Shown in pieces: positions 8,897-15,367 of a DNA stretch of 31,214 bases. Source of the DNA: a virus. The stretch lies in the IMG/VR virus record IMGVR_UViG_3300033153_009647, positions 1-31,214 of that record; one strand, given 5' to 3'. Each line of letters begins with the position of its first letter. The stretch's first letter is position 1. Position numbers and translations under genes: made by a program. The notes below the pieces were generated by a model that saw only the letters and a list, made by a program, of their open reading frames with translations, searched no databases and was not told the DNA's origin.

Positions 8897-9181
8897 CTAT
8901 CTCAAACCAGTTAATCCAGTAATATGCTTTTTCTGAATTATTCCAGTAATTCCTCTTACTCTGGATTGAGGATCGTCTATAAAATGAGAACTAATTTCCA
9001 CATCATTATCATCCATATGATCACTACTACTTATTTTATCTATTATCCATCTTTTATATGGTGTTAAATCTTTTCCAGGATTTTGTTTTTGCAATATTTT
9101 TAATCCTTCTTTGGATATTGTTATTAAATCTCTATTCTTATATACTTCTTTTTTCTCTAATAATTGTTTGAAAGTTTCCAT
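8897..9181 (-). CDS. Putative internal head protein with CTS-like N-terminus
   Basis: A 94-residue protein of unknown fold beginning METFKQLLEKKEVY. A GTG four codons upstream is open, but the ATG at 9181 is preferred because AAGGAGTG lies at the right distance before it. FKQLLE matches the tag seen on many genes here, with L-L-E as possible prohead-protease site. The rest is basic and polar, with the segment NPGKDLTPYKRWIIDKI. It starts one base after the stop of the preceding CTS gene, so the two are probably translationally coupled. Confidence 0.75.
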   Translation of the reverse strand: METFKQLLEKKEVYKNRDLITISKEGLKILQKQNPGKDLTPYKRWIIDKISSSDHMDDNDVEISSHFIDDPQSRVRGITGIIQKKHITGLTGLR

Positions 9182-9182
9182 T

Positions 9183-9350
9183 TTAAAATACACTCCTTAT
9201 TGTTCTACTATCTAATGAACCCGCAGATGAATGAGGAGCCATTGTTGATCCATTATGTTTTGCTTTGGCATCAGGATTATAAACTAATTTCTTTTTCTTT
9301 TTAATCTTCTTTGGATCTTTTTCTATAAATTGTTTAAATCTTAATTTCAT
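9183..9350 (-). CDS. Small basic CTS-like protein (55 aa)
   Basis: A 55-residue frame beginning MKLRFKQFIEKDPKKIKKKK. The N-terminus aligns with the CTS tag (compare MKIKFKQYLKE at 29413), but the expected Glu of the cleavage motif is Lys (I-E-K), so it might not be processed. The rest is strongly basic, then Ser/Thr/His-rich (STMAPHSSAG), fitting a DNA-associated internal protein. Its ATG overlaps the stop of the TPR gene (ATGA), and its last codons contain the ribosome binding site of the next gene. Confidence 0.7.
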   Translation of the reverse strand: MKLRFKQFIEKDPKKIKKKKKLVYNPDAKAKHNGSTMAPHSSAGSLDSRTIRSVF

Positions 9351-10000
9351 TTTGACCACTTTAATTCTAATTGCTTCACACCTTTATTATTTGCTTTAGA
9401 ACCGACATCTTTATTATCGCCAGATATTACTCTATATTCTTCTCTATCTAATGCAGGATCTATTATGACTGCTTTCAGATAATATAATTTTGCTTTCTTA
9501 AAATTTCCCTTATCATAATATATAAAAGAAAGATTAAGAAGTATAATAGGATTATCTCTTTTCATCTTCAATGCCAATCCATAATATTTAATTGCTAGTT
9601 TATCTTCTCGCGTCATAAAATATATATTGGCAATATTATTATATATATTCCAATCTGACTTCTTCTTTAATCCCTTGAAGAAATAATTAAGGGCATCTTT
9701 ATAAAAATAATTTTGTGCATATAATATACCAACTTCACAATATCCAGAATGAGTATTATTTGTTTTTAAAATAATCTTAGCCATTTCAGAAAGATATAAA
9801 GTTTTTTCTTTTAATAATTCTGTGATTGTATTATTATTATATTCTAATAATTTTTTTAAATTTAATTCAGGATCTTTCATAGATTTTTCTTCTGGGGTCG
9901 CAGAAGGATATTGTTCCCAGGATTTATGTGTATCTATTATAGAAAGCTTTGGAAATACAATACTATATAATAGAAGGAATGTTAATATTATTTTATTCAT
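9347..10000 (-). CDS. Secreted TPR-repeat protein
   Basis: A 217-residue protein with an N-terminal signal-like hydrophobic segment (KIILTFLLLYSIVFPKLS) and no clear lipobox Cys. Residues about 85-185 contain tetratricopeptide repeats (YFYKDALNYFFKGLKKK, EDKLAIKYYGLALKMK, GNFKKAKLYYLKAVIIDP). This is an odd gene for a virion operon: it predicts an exported helical scaffold acting in the host envelope. It overlaps the preceding small gene by 8 nt and the following CTS gene by ATGA. It may be a host-derived moron; function unknown. Confidence 0.75.
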   Translation of the reverse strand: MNKIILTFLLLYSIVFPKLSIIDTHKSWEQYPSATPEEKSMKDPELNLKKLLEYNNNTITELLKEKTLYLSEMAKIILKTNNTHSGYCEVGILYAQNYFYKDALNYFFKGLKKKSDWNIYNNIANIYFMTREDKLAIKYYGLALKMKRDNPIILLNLSFIYYDKGNFKKAKLYYLKAVIIDPALDREEYRVISGDNKDVGSKANNKGVKQLELKWSK

Positions 10001-10193
10001 TTTCTTTCTCCTCAGATTTTAAAAGATCAATTGCTGTTTTTATACTTTCATCCCTTCCTTTTTTCCCCTCAGATTTTATAAAATTATCTACTGCCTGGAT
10101 TAATTCCAATGCTTCATAATATGTATCGACATATAGACCATCAAATTTAACTAATAATCCATCTGGCTGACAACTTTCTATTTCTACTTTCAT
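9993..10193 (-). CDS. Small hypothetical protein (66 aa)
   Basis: The frame is open further upstream, but the start MKVEIESCQPDG at 10193 is chosen. AAGGAAAAAT lies before it, and it begins one base after the stop of the phosphoribosyltransferase-like gene. An earlier start would overlap that gene. The sequence has a strand-rich first part (LLVKFDGLYVDTYYEALELI) and a charged helical tail. No family recognised and no CTS tag, so it is probably not an internal protein. Confidence 0.65.
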   Translation of the reverse strand: MKVEIESCQPDGLLVKFDGLYVDTYYEALELIQAVDNFIKSEGKKGRDESIKTAIDLLKSEEKENE

Positions 10194-10194
10194 A

Positions 10195-10773
10195 TTATTT
10201 TTCCTTATTTTTATTCCATACAAAAGCTTTTGATTTTGTGTCATGCGCAATCGCCCAGCATACAGCAATGGGAGTACTATAAGGACTATACTTTTTTAAA
10301 TATTTATGGGTAGCAAAAATAGTATTTCCTGTTGTTATAACATTATCAATTAGGACTAGATTGGGACTTAAATCTGGGGTATCTTTTGCATATACAATAG
10401 GCATCTTACCAACTTTACCTTGACTCCGCAATTCATGTGATGGGGATGTTTTAATCGATGTTAGTATATCCGCCATTTGTCCATTAGGAATATGTCGTAA
10501 CATGTTTTCAATAATTTTTCTATTAGAAGATGTATCACCTTTAGAATTCGGGACAGGAATAAGCACAGGATTTTTTATAAGACTATTAACTAACTTTGCC
10601 ATTTGCGGCGCAACTATTTCTAGTCCTTCCCCCTTTTTAATTCCATATGCTAAATCTCTAATCATCTTTCCCTCTTTTGTATTCCTCTCCCCTTTTGCTG
10701 GGTAATTATAAACGCCATACAAATATTTTTTGTGTCTAGCCTTTTCATTTAATATTTGTTTAAAACTTTTCAT
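10195..10773 (-). CDS. CTS-tagged phosphoribosyltransferase-like protein (ComF-like)
   Basis: A 192-residue protein. Residues 1-10, MKSFKQILNE, match the CTS pattern with L-N-E as possible cleavage site. The PRPP-binding signature LVLIDNVITTGNT is at 139-151; the family consensus has two acidic residues before V-x-T-T-G, here D143 and N144, so the second is replaced. LIPVPNSKGD (71-80) matches the ComF-type substrate/hood region. A PRPP-using transferase or salvage role is likely from the family; substrate unknown. The start overlaps the upstream TOPRIM gene by ATGA, so the two are probably coupled. Carriage in the virion is inferred from the tag. Confidence 0.8.
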   Translation of the reverse strand: MKSFKQILNEKARHKKYLYGVYNYPAKGERNTKEGKMIRDLAYGIKKGEGLEIVAPQMAKLVNSLIKNPVLIPVPNSKGDTSSNRKIIENMLRHIPNGQMADILTSIKTSPSHELRSQGKVGKMPIVYAKDTPDLSPNLVLIDNVITTGNTIFATHKYLKKYSPYSTPIAVCWAIAHDTKSKAFVWNKNKEK

Positions 10774-11378
10774 ATTAAATTATTATCCTTTAAAAAATTC
10801 TTGACTTCTTCTTGTGACATATCTCCAAGATCCCCATATGGTTTTGGAACTGTTAATGAAATATCTCCTAGTTTTTTTAATTTATTACCAGCCGGATCAT
10901 CATCAGCAATTACAACAATTTTCTGTGGTAATAAAGTTAACCACTCTTTTAATTGTTTTGGGTTATTAGTCAAAACAGCAATCCCCGAAAGTCCCAAATT
11001 ATGAATTTTTACTATATCAAAAATGCCTTCAGTAACAAATAAATATTTTGATTTTTCTTTATATGATTCCAAACCATAAACAGATAATTGAGACTTATTA
11101 TTAATCTTTGATGTATAAGAAAAATATTTCCATAACTTCATTTTTTCTTCAGATGATAATTTATTCCTAAGTTTGGACATAGATCCAAGAACTTTACTAC
11201 CAGCTGGATTATAAGATTGATATCCTAATATTTTTCCAGATAGATTATATAGAAGAAACGTAGCAATACCATTTTCTTTATCCATTATAACTTTAGTATG
11301 TTTTAAATCTATACCTCTGATCTTCAAATGATCTTCTATATCTATAACCTCGATTAATATTTCTTTAAACCCTTTCAT
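10770..11378 (-). CDS. CTS-tagged TOPRIM-domain protein
   Basis: A 202-residue protein. MKGFKEILIE (1-10) is CTS-like with L-I-E. The C-terminal half is a TOPRIM fold: FVTEGIFDIVKIHNLG (catalytic Glu about 117), then IVVIADDDPAGNKL (Asp 159-161), as in DnaG-like primases and toprim nucleases. The first half resembles the region before the TOPRIM in phage primase-like proteins, but no zinc finger or helicase domain is present. It might bind or process nucleic acid early after injection; that is inference. No Shine-Dalgarno is visible before the ATG; a TATAAATA box lies only 8 nt away. Confidence 0.8.
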   Translation of the reverse strand: MKGFKEILIEVIDIEDHLKIRGIDLKHTKVIMDKENGIATFLLYNLSGKILGYQSYNPAGSKVLGSMSKLRNKLSSEEKMKLWKYFSYTSKINNKSQLSVYGLESYKEKSKYLFVTEGIFDIVKIHNLGLSGIAVLTNNPKQLKEWLTLLPQKIVVIADDDPAGNKLKKLGDISLTVPKPYGDLGDMSQEEVKNFLKDNNLI

Positions 11379-11386
11379 ACTATTAA

Positions 11387-11394
11387 TATTTATA
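11387..11394 (-). promoter_or_regulatory. Possible late promoter, very close to TOPRIM start
   Basis: TATAAATA on the coding strand overlaps the stop of the zinc-finger gene and ends 8 nt before the ATG at 11378. A transcript from it would be nearly leaderless, so it may be chance sequence in AT-rich DNA. Confidence 0.3.
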
Positions 11395-11914
11395 TAGGCT
11401 CGAAGCCATCCATATCCCCTTCATCAGAACTTATTACTTCATCACCATCAACTGAATATATAGGAGGAACATATTCATTTTCATTCACCCGTTCTTGTCT
11501 CCGTGTCCGAATTGACTTCTCCAAATCATTTTTAATTCCAATAGTTTCTTGTGCCAGAACAACATTCTTCCTAGTCTCTTTCAGTTCTACATTACTTTCC
11601 ACCCCATATTTTTTAAGCATTGTATTCTTCATTGCAAGTTTCTTTCCTGGATTCTTATTCCTACATGCAACAGAACAGAACTCCCGATATTTAAAATCAG
11701 GAATAAAGAAAGTTACCTTCTTCCCACATTGATTGCAAGTAGGACTTTCATGAACTTCCTCTATATAAAGATACTTCATATAATAATCTTCCATTTCCAT
11801 TCCATGAGCCTTCCGTATATGTCGAACAAAACTCCCACTTTGTTTATGATGATGAGTATGACATTCCATGCATTCAGGCCTGTCCATATCCATGTACTTT
11901 TCTATCTCATTCAT
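11390..11914 (-). CDS. Zinc-finger protein of homing-endonuclease-associated type
   Basis: A 174-residue protein. The N-terminal part has CMECHTHHHKQSGSFVRHIR followed by KAHGMEMEDYYMKYL, a C2H2-like module common in phage DNA-binding proteins. A second cluster, CNQCGKK...FCSVACRNKN, is followed by KNTMLKKYGVES, a NUMOD-like helix seen in homing endonucleases. No nuclease domain follows; the tail is acidic (SSDEGDMDGFEPI). It is probably a DNA-binding regulator or a remnant of a mobile endonuclease. An AGGAGAAA site precedes the ATG. Confidence 0.75.
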   Translation of the reverse strand: MNEIEKYMDMDRPECMECHTHHHKQSGSFVRHIRKAHGMEMEDYYMKYLYIEEVHESPTCNQCGKKVTFFIPDFKYREFCSVACRNKNPGKKLAMKNTMLKKYGVESNVELKETRKNVVLAQETIGIKNDLEKSIRTRRQERVNENEYVPPIYSVDGDEVISSDEGDMDGFEPI

Positions 11915-11957
11915 AAATTATTTCTCCTATAAAACAACGCCGTAGCTTGGTGCAATC

Positions 11958-12137
11958 CTAATCCCCATTAGTATCATCCTGATTCTTTTTATAATTCTTT
12001 TTTACATTCTTACCTATAATTGATATACCCTTTCCTGCCATTATAATAAACCCTATAATACCAAATAATAATATAATAATCCCTAAGGATAGTATAGATA
12101 GAATAATATTAAATGGTATTTGTATTGTATCAAGCAT
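11958..12137 (-). CDS. Small membrane protein
   Basis: With the ATG at 12137 it is 59 residues, starting MLDTIQIPFNIILSIL. It has a long hydrophobic stretch (about residues 8-35), probably one or two transmembrane segments, then a basic, polar tail ending KKNQDDTNGD. A TTG at 12149 would add four residues. Neither start has a clear ribosome binding site. Size and topology would suit a holin-like or inner-membrane takeover protein, but nothing specific supports this. Confidence 0.5.
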   Translation of the reverse strand: MLDTIQIPFNIILSILSLGIIILLFGIIGFIIMAGKGISIIGKNVKKNYKKNQDDTNGD

Positions 12138-12150
12138 AACGGTATACAAA

Positions 12151-12158
12151 TATTTATA
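12151..12158 (-). promoter_or_regulatory. Possible late promoter before small membrane protein gene
   Basis: TATAAATA on the coding strand ends 13 nt before the ATG at 12137, leaving almost no leader. It lies downstream of the phased repeat block, in a true intergenic region, which favours function. Confidence 0.45.
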
Positions 12159-12171
12159 TTATATGATTGGG

Positions 12172-12268
12172 AAGTATAGTATGGGGAATCGTTCTGGAAT
12201 TTTTGGGGAATTTTCCATAGGATTTTTGTTAGGAATTTTTTGGGGAATTTCCTGGGAATTTTGGGGTG
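12172..12268 (-). repeat. Helically phased A-tract / AATTCC repeats
   Basis: On the minus strand the block contains seven or eight degenerate copies of A(3-6)-TTCC(CC). The TTCC steps begin about 11, 12, 12-13, 12, 11, 11 and 15 bp apart. Each copy puts an A-tract on the same face of the helix, a pattern known to give intrinsic curvature. It lies in the gap between the end of the Cys-rich gene train and the small membrane gene. A 66-residue frame crosses it but has no recognisable features. Confidence 0.7.
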
Positions 12269-12363
12269 ATAAATTCTATACACCTTGGGCTATCCCATAA
12301 AAAACCCTGTATAAGTTTTTCGGATCTTACGTCATTTTACTATATGGAATTACTATACGATAA
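12269..12363. other. Intergenic gap after the Cys-rich gene train
   Basis: AT-rich spacer between the last Cys-rich gene and the phased repeats. I see no strong hairpin-plus-T-run terminator; only a weak GGG-ATAG-CCC stem near 12287-12297. No gene supported. Confidence 0.4.
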
Positions 12364-12546
12364 TTATTTTAAAATCTCCTTTATTTTTAATTCTTTTTGT
12401 TTTCTTTTATAATGATCACATGATTGATGTCTATTGTCCAGATTGTCGGTAAAAGCAAATACGACAAAACAATATCCTTTTTTTAACATACAATAATGAT
12501 CTTTTAATATATTATCGACATTAGGTTCATTATAAGGACATTTCAT
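12364..12546 (-). CDS. Cys-rich small protein, class B (last of train)
   Basis: 60 residues: MKCPYNEPN, then HYCMLKKGYC and HQSCDHYKRKQ. The pattern C-P-Y ... Y-C ... C-x-H-Y-K-(K/R) is shared with the genes starting at 13427, 15303 and 16747 (class B). It ends in KIKEILK although no gene follows: the DNA keeps AAGGAGATTTTAAAAT but reads AATAA where ATGA is expected, which looks like a lost junction. Four Cys could bind a metal. Function unknown. Confidence 0.75.
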   Translation of the reverse strand: MKCPYNEPNVDNILKDHYCMLKKGYCFVVFAFTDNLDNRHQSCDHYKRKQKELKIKEILK

Positions 12547-12749
12547 TTGAGTATTTCCTTTATTATTTTATGTTTCTCTTCTCTATTACATTTGACTATG
12601 ATATTATAATTTTTCATTTTATCCATACTATCTGTCTTATGTGATATAAAATACCTACATTGTGCACATGATGTTGAACCGACATATACGTCTTTACTAT
12701 ACTTACAATATGTTGCACATGCCATGTTTCTTATTACTCTACCTATCAT
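12543..12749 (-). CDS. Cys-rich small protein, class A
   Basis: 68 residues. Core: C11-x3-C15, then YVGSTSCAQCRYFIS and a late Cys (IIVKCNREEKH). Class A is defined by (V/I)-G-x-x-x-C-x-x-C-x-(Y/H)-(F/Y)-I followed after 10-20 residues by one more Cys-(K/N), suggesting a four-Cys metal site. The usual C-P-Y opening is replaced here by CATYCKYSK. Start and stop overlap both neighbours by ATGA. Function unknown. Confidence 0.8.
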   Translation of the reverse strand: MIGRVIRNMACATYCKYSKDVYVGSTSCAQCRYFISHKTDSMDKMKNYNIIVKCNREEKHKIIKEILK

Positions 12750-12958
12750 TTGAGTATTTCCTTTATCTTCTCTTGGTTTTCTTTTTTACATCTTAATATA
12801 TGTTCCTTAGGGTGAACTGATATAAAGTACTTACATACAATACAAAATGGACCATTGACTTGTACTATATTATCATCATGTCTCAAAACACCATCTGGAT
12901 GAATTTCCATAATAGTCATACAATATGGACATTTGTTTTTAAAACTTTGTGTTTTCAT
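12746..12958 (-). CDS. Cys-rich small protein, class A
   Basis: 70 residues. Opens with KCPYCMTIMEIHPDG, followed by VNGPFCIVCKYFIS and HILRCKKENQEK, then the KIKEILK tail. CPYC provides an extra Cys compared with other class A members. It has its own clear ribosome binding site (AAGAGGAAAACTCAAATG), because the gene before it ends 50 nt upstream; an 11-codon ATG frame (MILLILTIVLI) lies in that gap. Confidence 0.8.
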   Translation of the reverse strand: MKTQSFKNKCPYCMTIMEIHPDGVLRHDDNIVQVNGPFCIVCKYFISVHPKEHILRCKKENQEKIKEILK

Positions 12959-13008
12959 TTGAGTTTTCCTCTTTACCTAGATTAACACTATTGTTAATAT
13001 AAGTAAAA

Positions 13009-13197
13009 TCATTTGAGTATTTCCATTATTTTTTTTAGTTTTTCTTCTATCTTACAATATAAATTATCTTTATCTTTTCCTATATAGTGTTGACAATGAG
13101 TAGTACAAGTTATCCCTGCAACCCATGCTCTATCCATAGGCCTATACAGTTGCATTATATTATAAGGACATCTTGATATATGTTTTATATATTTCAT
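13009..13197 (-). CDS. Cys-rich small protein, class A
   Basis: 62 residues. RCPYNIMQLYRPM, then WVAGITCTTHCQHYIG (C-x3-C spacing instead of C-x2-C) and NLYCKIEEK, ending KIMEILK. The start overlaps the stop of the previous gene by ATGA. Its own stop overlaps an ATG that opens only an 11-codon frame, so the next unit in this junction seems to have been lost. Confidence 0.78.
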   Translation of the reverse strand: MKYIKHISRCPYNIMQLYRPMDRAWVAGITCTTHCQHYIGKDKDNLYCKIEEKLKKIMEILK

Positions 13198-13427
13198 TTG
13201 AGGATCTCTTTTATCTTGTCTTGTCTATTTTTCTTATAATGTACACAATCTTTAAAACTATTTCCTATTTTATTGGAGTCTCTATTTGCATATCCATGAT
13301 GTAGTTCACCTTTACACCATCGTCCATCACCTATTCTATTATTGATCTTTCCTTTAATGGTACAATAATAATTGTTCTTACCATATGTTTTATTATGTGG
13401 TTTACTATATGAACATCTTTTATTCAT
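13194..13427 (-). CDS. Cys-rich small protein, class B
   Basis: 77 residues. KRCSYSKPHNK, NNYYCTIKGK, GRWCKGELHHG and SFKDCVHYKKNR, then DKIKEILK. Very like the gene starting at 15303 in layout (C-x-Y-S-K ... Y-Y-C-x-I ... C-x-x-Y), so the two are probably paralogues. Both ends overlap neighbours by ATGA. Confidence 0.78.
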   Translation of the reverse strand: MNKRCSYSKPHNKTYGKNNYYCTIKGKINNRIGDGRWCKGELHHGYANRDSNKIGNSFKDCVHYKKNRQDKIKEILK

Positions 13428-13603
13428 TTTAATATCTCTTTTATCTTTTCTTGTTTCATAAGTTTCATATATGTATCATAACAGTTAAATTCTATGTATT
13501 TTTCTTTATAATACAATATACATCTATCACAATTTCCTATACAAACAATTATTTTTCTATTATGATTTACTTTAATTTCTTTAATTTCTTTTAATTGTTT
13601 CAT
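13424..13603 (-). CDS. Cys-rich small protein (59 aa), class C-like
   Basis: A 59-residue frame with ATG at 13603, MKQLKEIKEIKVNHNRK, then IVCIGNCDRCILYYK and FNCYDTYMKL, ending KIKEILK and overlapping the next ATG by ATGA. The C-x3-C-x2-C core resembles the GDCTGC/GDCNEC core of class C. No Shine-Dalgarno is clear before its ATG (preceded by AGAGCGATTAAA), and a 42-nt gap separates it from the previous gene, so this junction is broken or rearranged. Confidence 0.7.
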   Translation of the reverse strand: MKQLKEIKEIKVNHNRKIIVCIGNCDRCILYYKEKYIEFNCYDTYMKLMKQEKIKEILK

Positions 13604-13645
13604 TTTAATCGCTCTACCCTTACTCTATACTAACCTATATTGGCC

Positions 13646-13843
13646 TCATAATACCTTTAATATTTGTTTTACCTTATATCTTCTATATTTCTTTAATACA
13701 TGTTCATTTATTATTGTTCTGGAATTTCCTTTACAATCTTTAAATAACGAACATTCTATACAATCAGCATTACAATAATAACCATTATATTCCTTATTAT
13801 TAATATTCTCTTGTATTATATGGAAGAATTGTTTCTTATTCAT
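13646..13843 (-). CDS. Cys-rich small protein, class C
   Basis: 65 residues. MNKKQFFHIIQENINN, then NGYYCNADCIECSLFKDC, then a basic helix. Clearly paralogous to the genes starting at 14458 and 19112 (MNKKEFF / MNRKQFL start, YYC-x3-C-x2-C ... C core, INEHVLKKYRRYK helix). The tail is KVKQILKVL: two residues longer than normal, and not followed by a gene, so the coupling signal has degenerated. Confidence 0.78.
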   Translation of the reverse strand: MNKKQFFHIIQENINNKEYNGYYCNADCIECSLFKDCKGNSRTIINEHVLKKYRRYKVKQILKVL

Positions 13844-14058
13844 TTTAGAATTTCCTTTATCTTATCATGTTTTTCTTTCTTACAATGTAATACATACCAA
13901 TTTTTCTTGATATGTTCATATGATATATAATATTGACAATTACTACATGCATTTGTGCCGATATATACGTTATTATGATTATTATAATTTTCCTTATATA
14001 TCTTACTTCTAGTTTGTCCATAGGGACATTTGTCGTGTTCTGTTGAAGTATATCTCAT
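13840..14058 (-). CDS. Cys-rich small protein, class A
   Basis: 72 residues. DKCPYGQTRSKIY, then VYIGTNACSNCQYYIS and VLHCKKEKHDK, ending KIKEILK. A full class A layout: CPYG, a variable linker, G-T-x-x-C-x-x-C, and a late Cys. Both ends overlap neighbours by ATGA. Confidence 0.8.
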   Translation of the reverse strand: MRYTSTEHDKCPYGQTRSKIYKENYNNHNNVYIGTNACSNCQYYISYEHIKKNWYVLHCKKEKHDKIKEILK

Positions 14059-14261
14059 TTGAGTATTTCCTTTATCTTGTTTTTTCTGTCTTCTAATTTA
14101 CATCTTACATTTGTATTATATCGATCTATTGATATAAAATGATCGCAACATGTTTGACAAGTATTTCCACCTATATAAGATATTAAGACTTGATTAATAT
14201 CCTGTTTAATACCATACGGACATAGTGTTGTATATTTATTATCTATTATAGTTGTTTTCAT
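14055..14261 (-). CDS. Cys-rich small protein, class A
   Basis: 68 residues. TTLCPYGIKQDIN, then YIGGNTCQTCCDHFIS and NVRCKLEDRKN, ending KIKEILK. One extra Cys follows the C-x2-C pair. Its junction to the next gene uses the TTTAGAATTTCC (plus strand) variant upstream and TTTGAGTATTTCC downstream, showing that the junction DNA differs between units while the peptide tail is kept. Confidence 0.8.
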   Translation of the reverse strand: MKTTIIDNKYTTLCPYGIKQDINQVLISYIGGNTCQTCCDHFISIDRYNTNVRCKLEDRKNKIKEILK

Positions 14262-14458
14262 TTTAGAATTTCCTTAATCTTTTTATTCTTTTCTTTTTTA
14301 ATATAGTATATAATAAAATCATTAATCATGTTTTGTTTTCTACTATGACAATCCTCACAGACAGGACATTTATTACAAACAATACCTCTACAATAATACT
14401 CATATCCATCACCATTCATATTATTCTTTACTGCCTTTAAGAATTGTTTCCTATTCAT
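14258..14458 (-). CDS. Cys-rich small protein, class C
   Basis: 66 residues. MNRKQFLKAVKNNMNG, then YEYYCRGIVCNKCPVCEDC and a basic helical tail ending KIKEILK. Class C is defined by an N-terminal amphipathic helix, then C-x-G-x-x-C-x-x-C-P and a further Cys. Close to the genes starting at 13843 and 19112. Confidence 0.8.
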   Translation of the reverse strand: MNRKQFLKAVKNNMNGDGYEYYCRGIVCNKCPVCEDCHSRKQNMINDFIIYYIKKEKNKKIKEILK

Positions 14459-14643
14459 TTGAGTATCACTTTTAATTTCTTTATTTTTTCTTCTTTATAT
14501 ATACGACATTTTTTATATAGATGATTATTATGTTTATATGTCCAACATGATGATCGGTTTTTAAAATTTACTACCTTATCACAACGCATTAAACCATCGG
14601 CTGTGAACATATAAGGACAGGGGGAATCGAAATATTTATTCAT
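14455..14643 (-). CDS. Cys-rich small protein, class B-like
   Basis: 62 residues. DSPCPYMFTADGLMRC, then NRSSCWTYKHNN and YKKCRIYKEEK, ending KLKVILK. It has the C-P-Y opening and the terminal K-x-C-x-x-Y-K of class B. It overlaps neighbours by ATGA at both ends. Confidence 0.77.
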   Translation of the reverse strand: MNKYFDSPCPYMFTADGLMRCDKVVNFKNRSSCWTYKHNNHLYKKCRIYKEEKIKKLKVILK

Positions 14644-14864
14644 TTCAATATCGCTTTAATCTTGCATATTTTTTCATATGCTTCATCTAAATCATTTTCT
14701 GTTAACTCCATACACATTGTTTCGAGTGGGCATTCGGCACAGGTTTCAAAATTGATTGTTGATAATCTTCCTTCATTATATTCCTTTTGATCTTTACATG
14801 ACCATTCATTATGAAGACTTTTGTTATGAACCCAGTCTATTCCTCTATAATACATTTTTTTCAT
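14640..14864 (-). CDS. Cys-rich small protein, class D
   Basis: 74 residues. MYYRGIDWVHNK, then NEWSCKDQKEY, a linker, and FETCAECPLETMCMEL, followed by an acidic helix and KIKAILK. The aromatic start with W-x-C and the later C-x2-C-P ... C also appear in the gene starting at 17939 (WYCPRK ... SCIDCPW), so I group these as class D. Confidence 0.77.
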   Translation of the reverse strand: MKKMYYRGIDWVHNKSLHNEWSCKDQKEYNEGRLSTINFETCAECPLETMCMELTENDLDEAYEKICKIKAILK

Positions 14865-15088
14865 TTTAATATCTCTTTTATTTTCTTTTGTTTTTCTTCT
14901 AGTTTACATGCAACCATAGTGCCATATGTTTCATATTCAATAGATATATTATATAGACACCGTTTACAAAACATTGATGCTACATTAATTATCATATTAG
15001 GATTATCAAATATATTATATATAGACGATTTGTCTAAAGTTATTTTATATGGACATTGTCTACCTTTTCGAGTAGTAGTTGTTATCAT
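14861..15088 (-). CDS. Cys-rich small protein, class A
   Basis: 75 residues. GRQCPYKITLDKS, then INVASMFCKRCLYNIS and MVACKLEEKQK, ending KIKEILK. The usual Gly before the C-x2-C pair is Ala-Ser here. Both ends overlap neighbours by ATGA. Confidence 0.8.
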   Translation of the reverse strand: MITTTTRKGRQCPYKITLDKSSIYNIFDNPNMIINVASMFCKRCLYNISIEYETYGTMVACKLEEKQKKIKEILK

Positions 15089-15303
15089 TTTAATATCTCT
15101 CTTATTTTCTTTTGTCTTATAGCATCTTGATAATACTTACATATTCTCTTATCCTTATATGATGGCCAATTCGATTTTCCTAAACAAGATCCTCCCCCAC
15201 CACAACTATATGGATCTTCAATATATTTATTATTATATGTTTTAATTATATGACAATAATATTTCCCATTTTTTAGTTTACTATACGGACATTGGACATT
15301 CAT
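15085..15303 (-). CDS. Cys-rich small protein, class B
   Basis: 72 residues from the ATG at 15303 (MNVQCPYSKLKNGKYYC). A GTG at 15312 is open, but the ATG has GAAGGTGG at the right distance. Then YSCGGGGSCLGKSN and KRICKYYQDA, ending KIREILK. Closely similar in layout to the gene starting at 13427. The 64-nt gap before it contains an 18-codon ATG frame (MKPIKKLKTNSMKKRFMS). Confidence 0.78.
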   Translation of the reverse strand: MNVQCPYSKLKNGKYYCHIIKTYNNKYIEDPYSCGGGGSCLGKSNWPSYKDKRICKYYQDAIRQKKIREILK

Positions 15304-15367
15304 GACAACCACCTTCAGGACATAAAACGCTTTTTCATACTATTTGTTTTTAATTTTTTTATTGGTT

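Noticed and set aside
10194-10268. Upstream extension of the 66-residue gene to 10268
   Set aside because: It would overlap the phosphoribosyltransferase-like gene by 74 nt; the ATG at 10193 has a good AAGGAA site and normal spacing.
12083-12283. 66-residue minus-strand frame across the phased repeats
   Set aside because: The periodic KIP-KF peptide is produced by the DNA repeats. There is no ribosome binding site, and it overlaps the small membrane gene.
12269-12363. Rho-independent terminator after the Cys-rich train
   Set aside because: Only a 3-bp GGG/CCC stem is visible and no T-run follows it properly.
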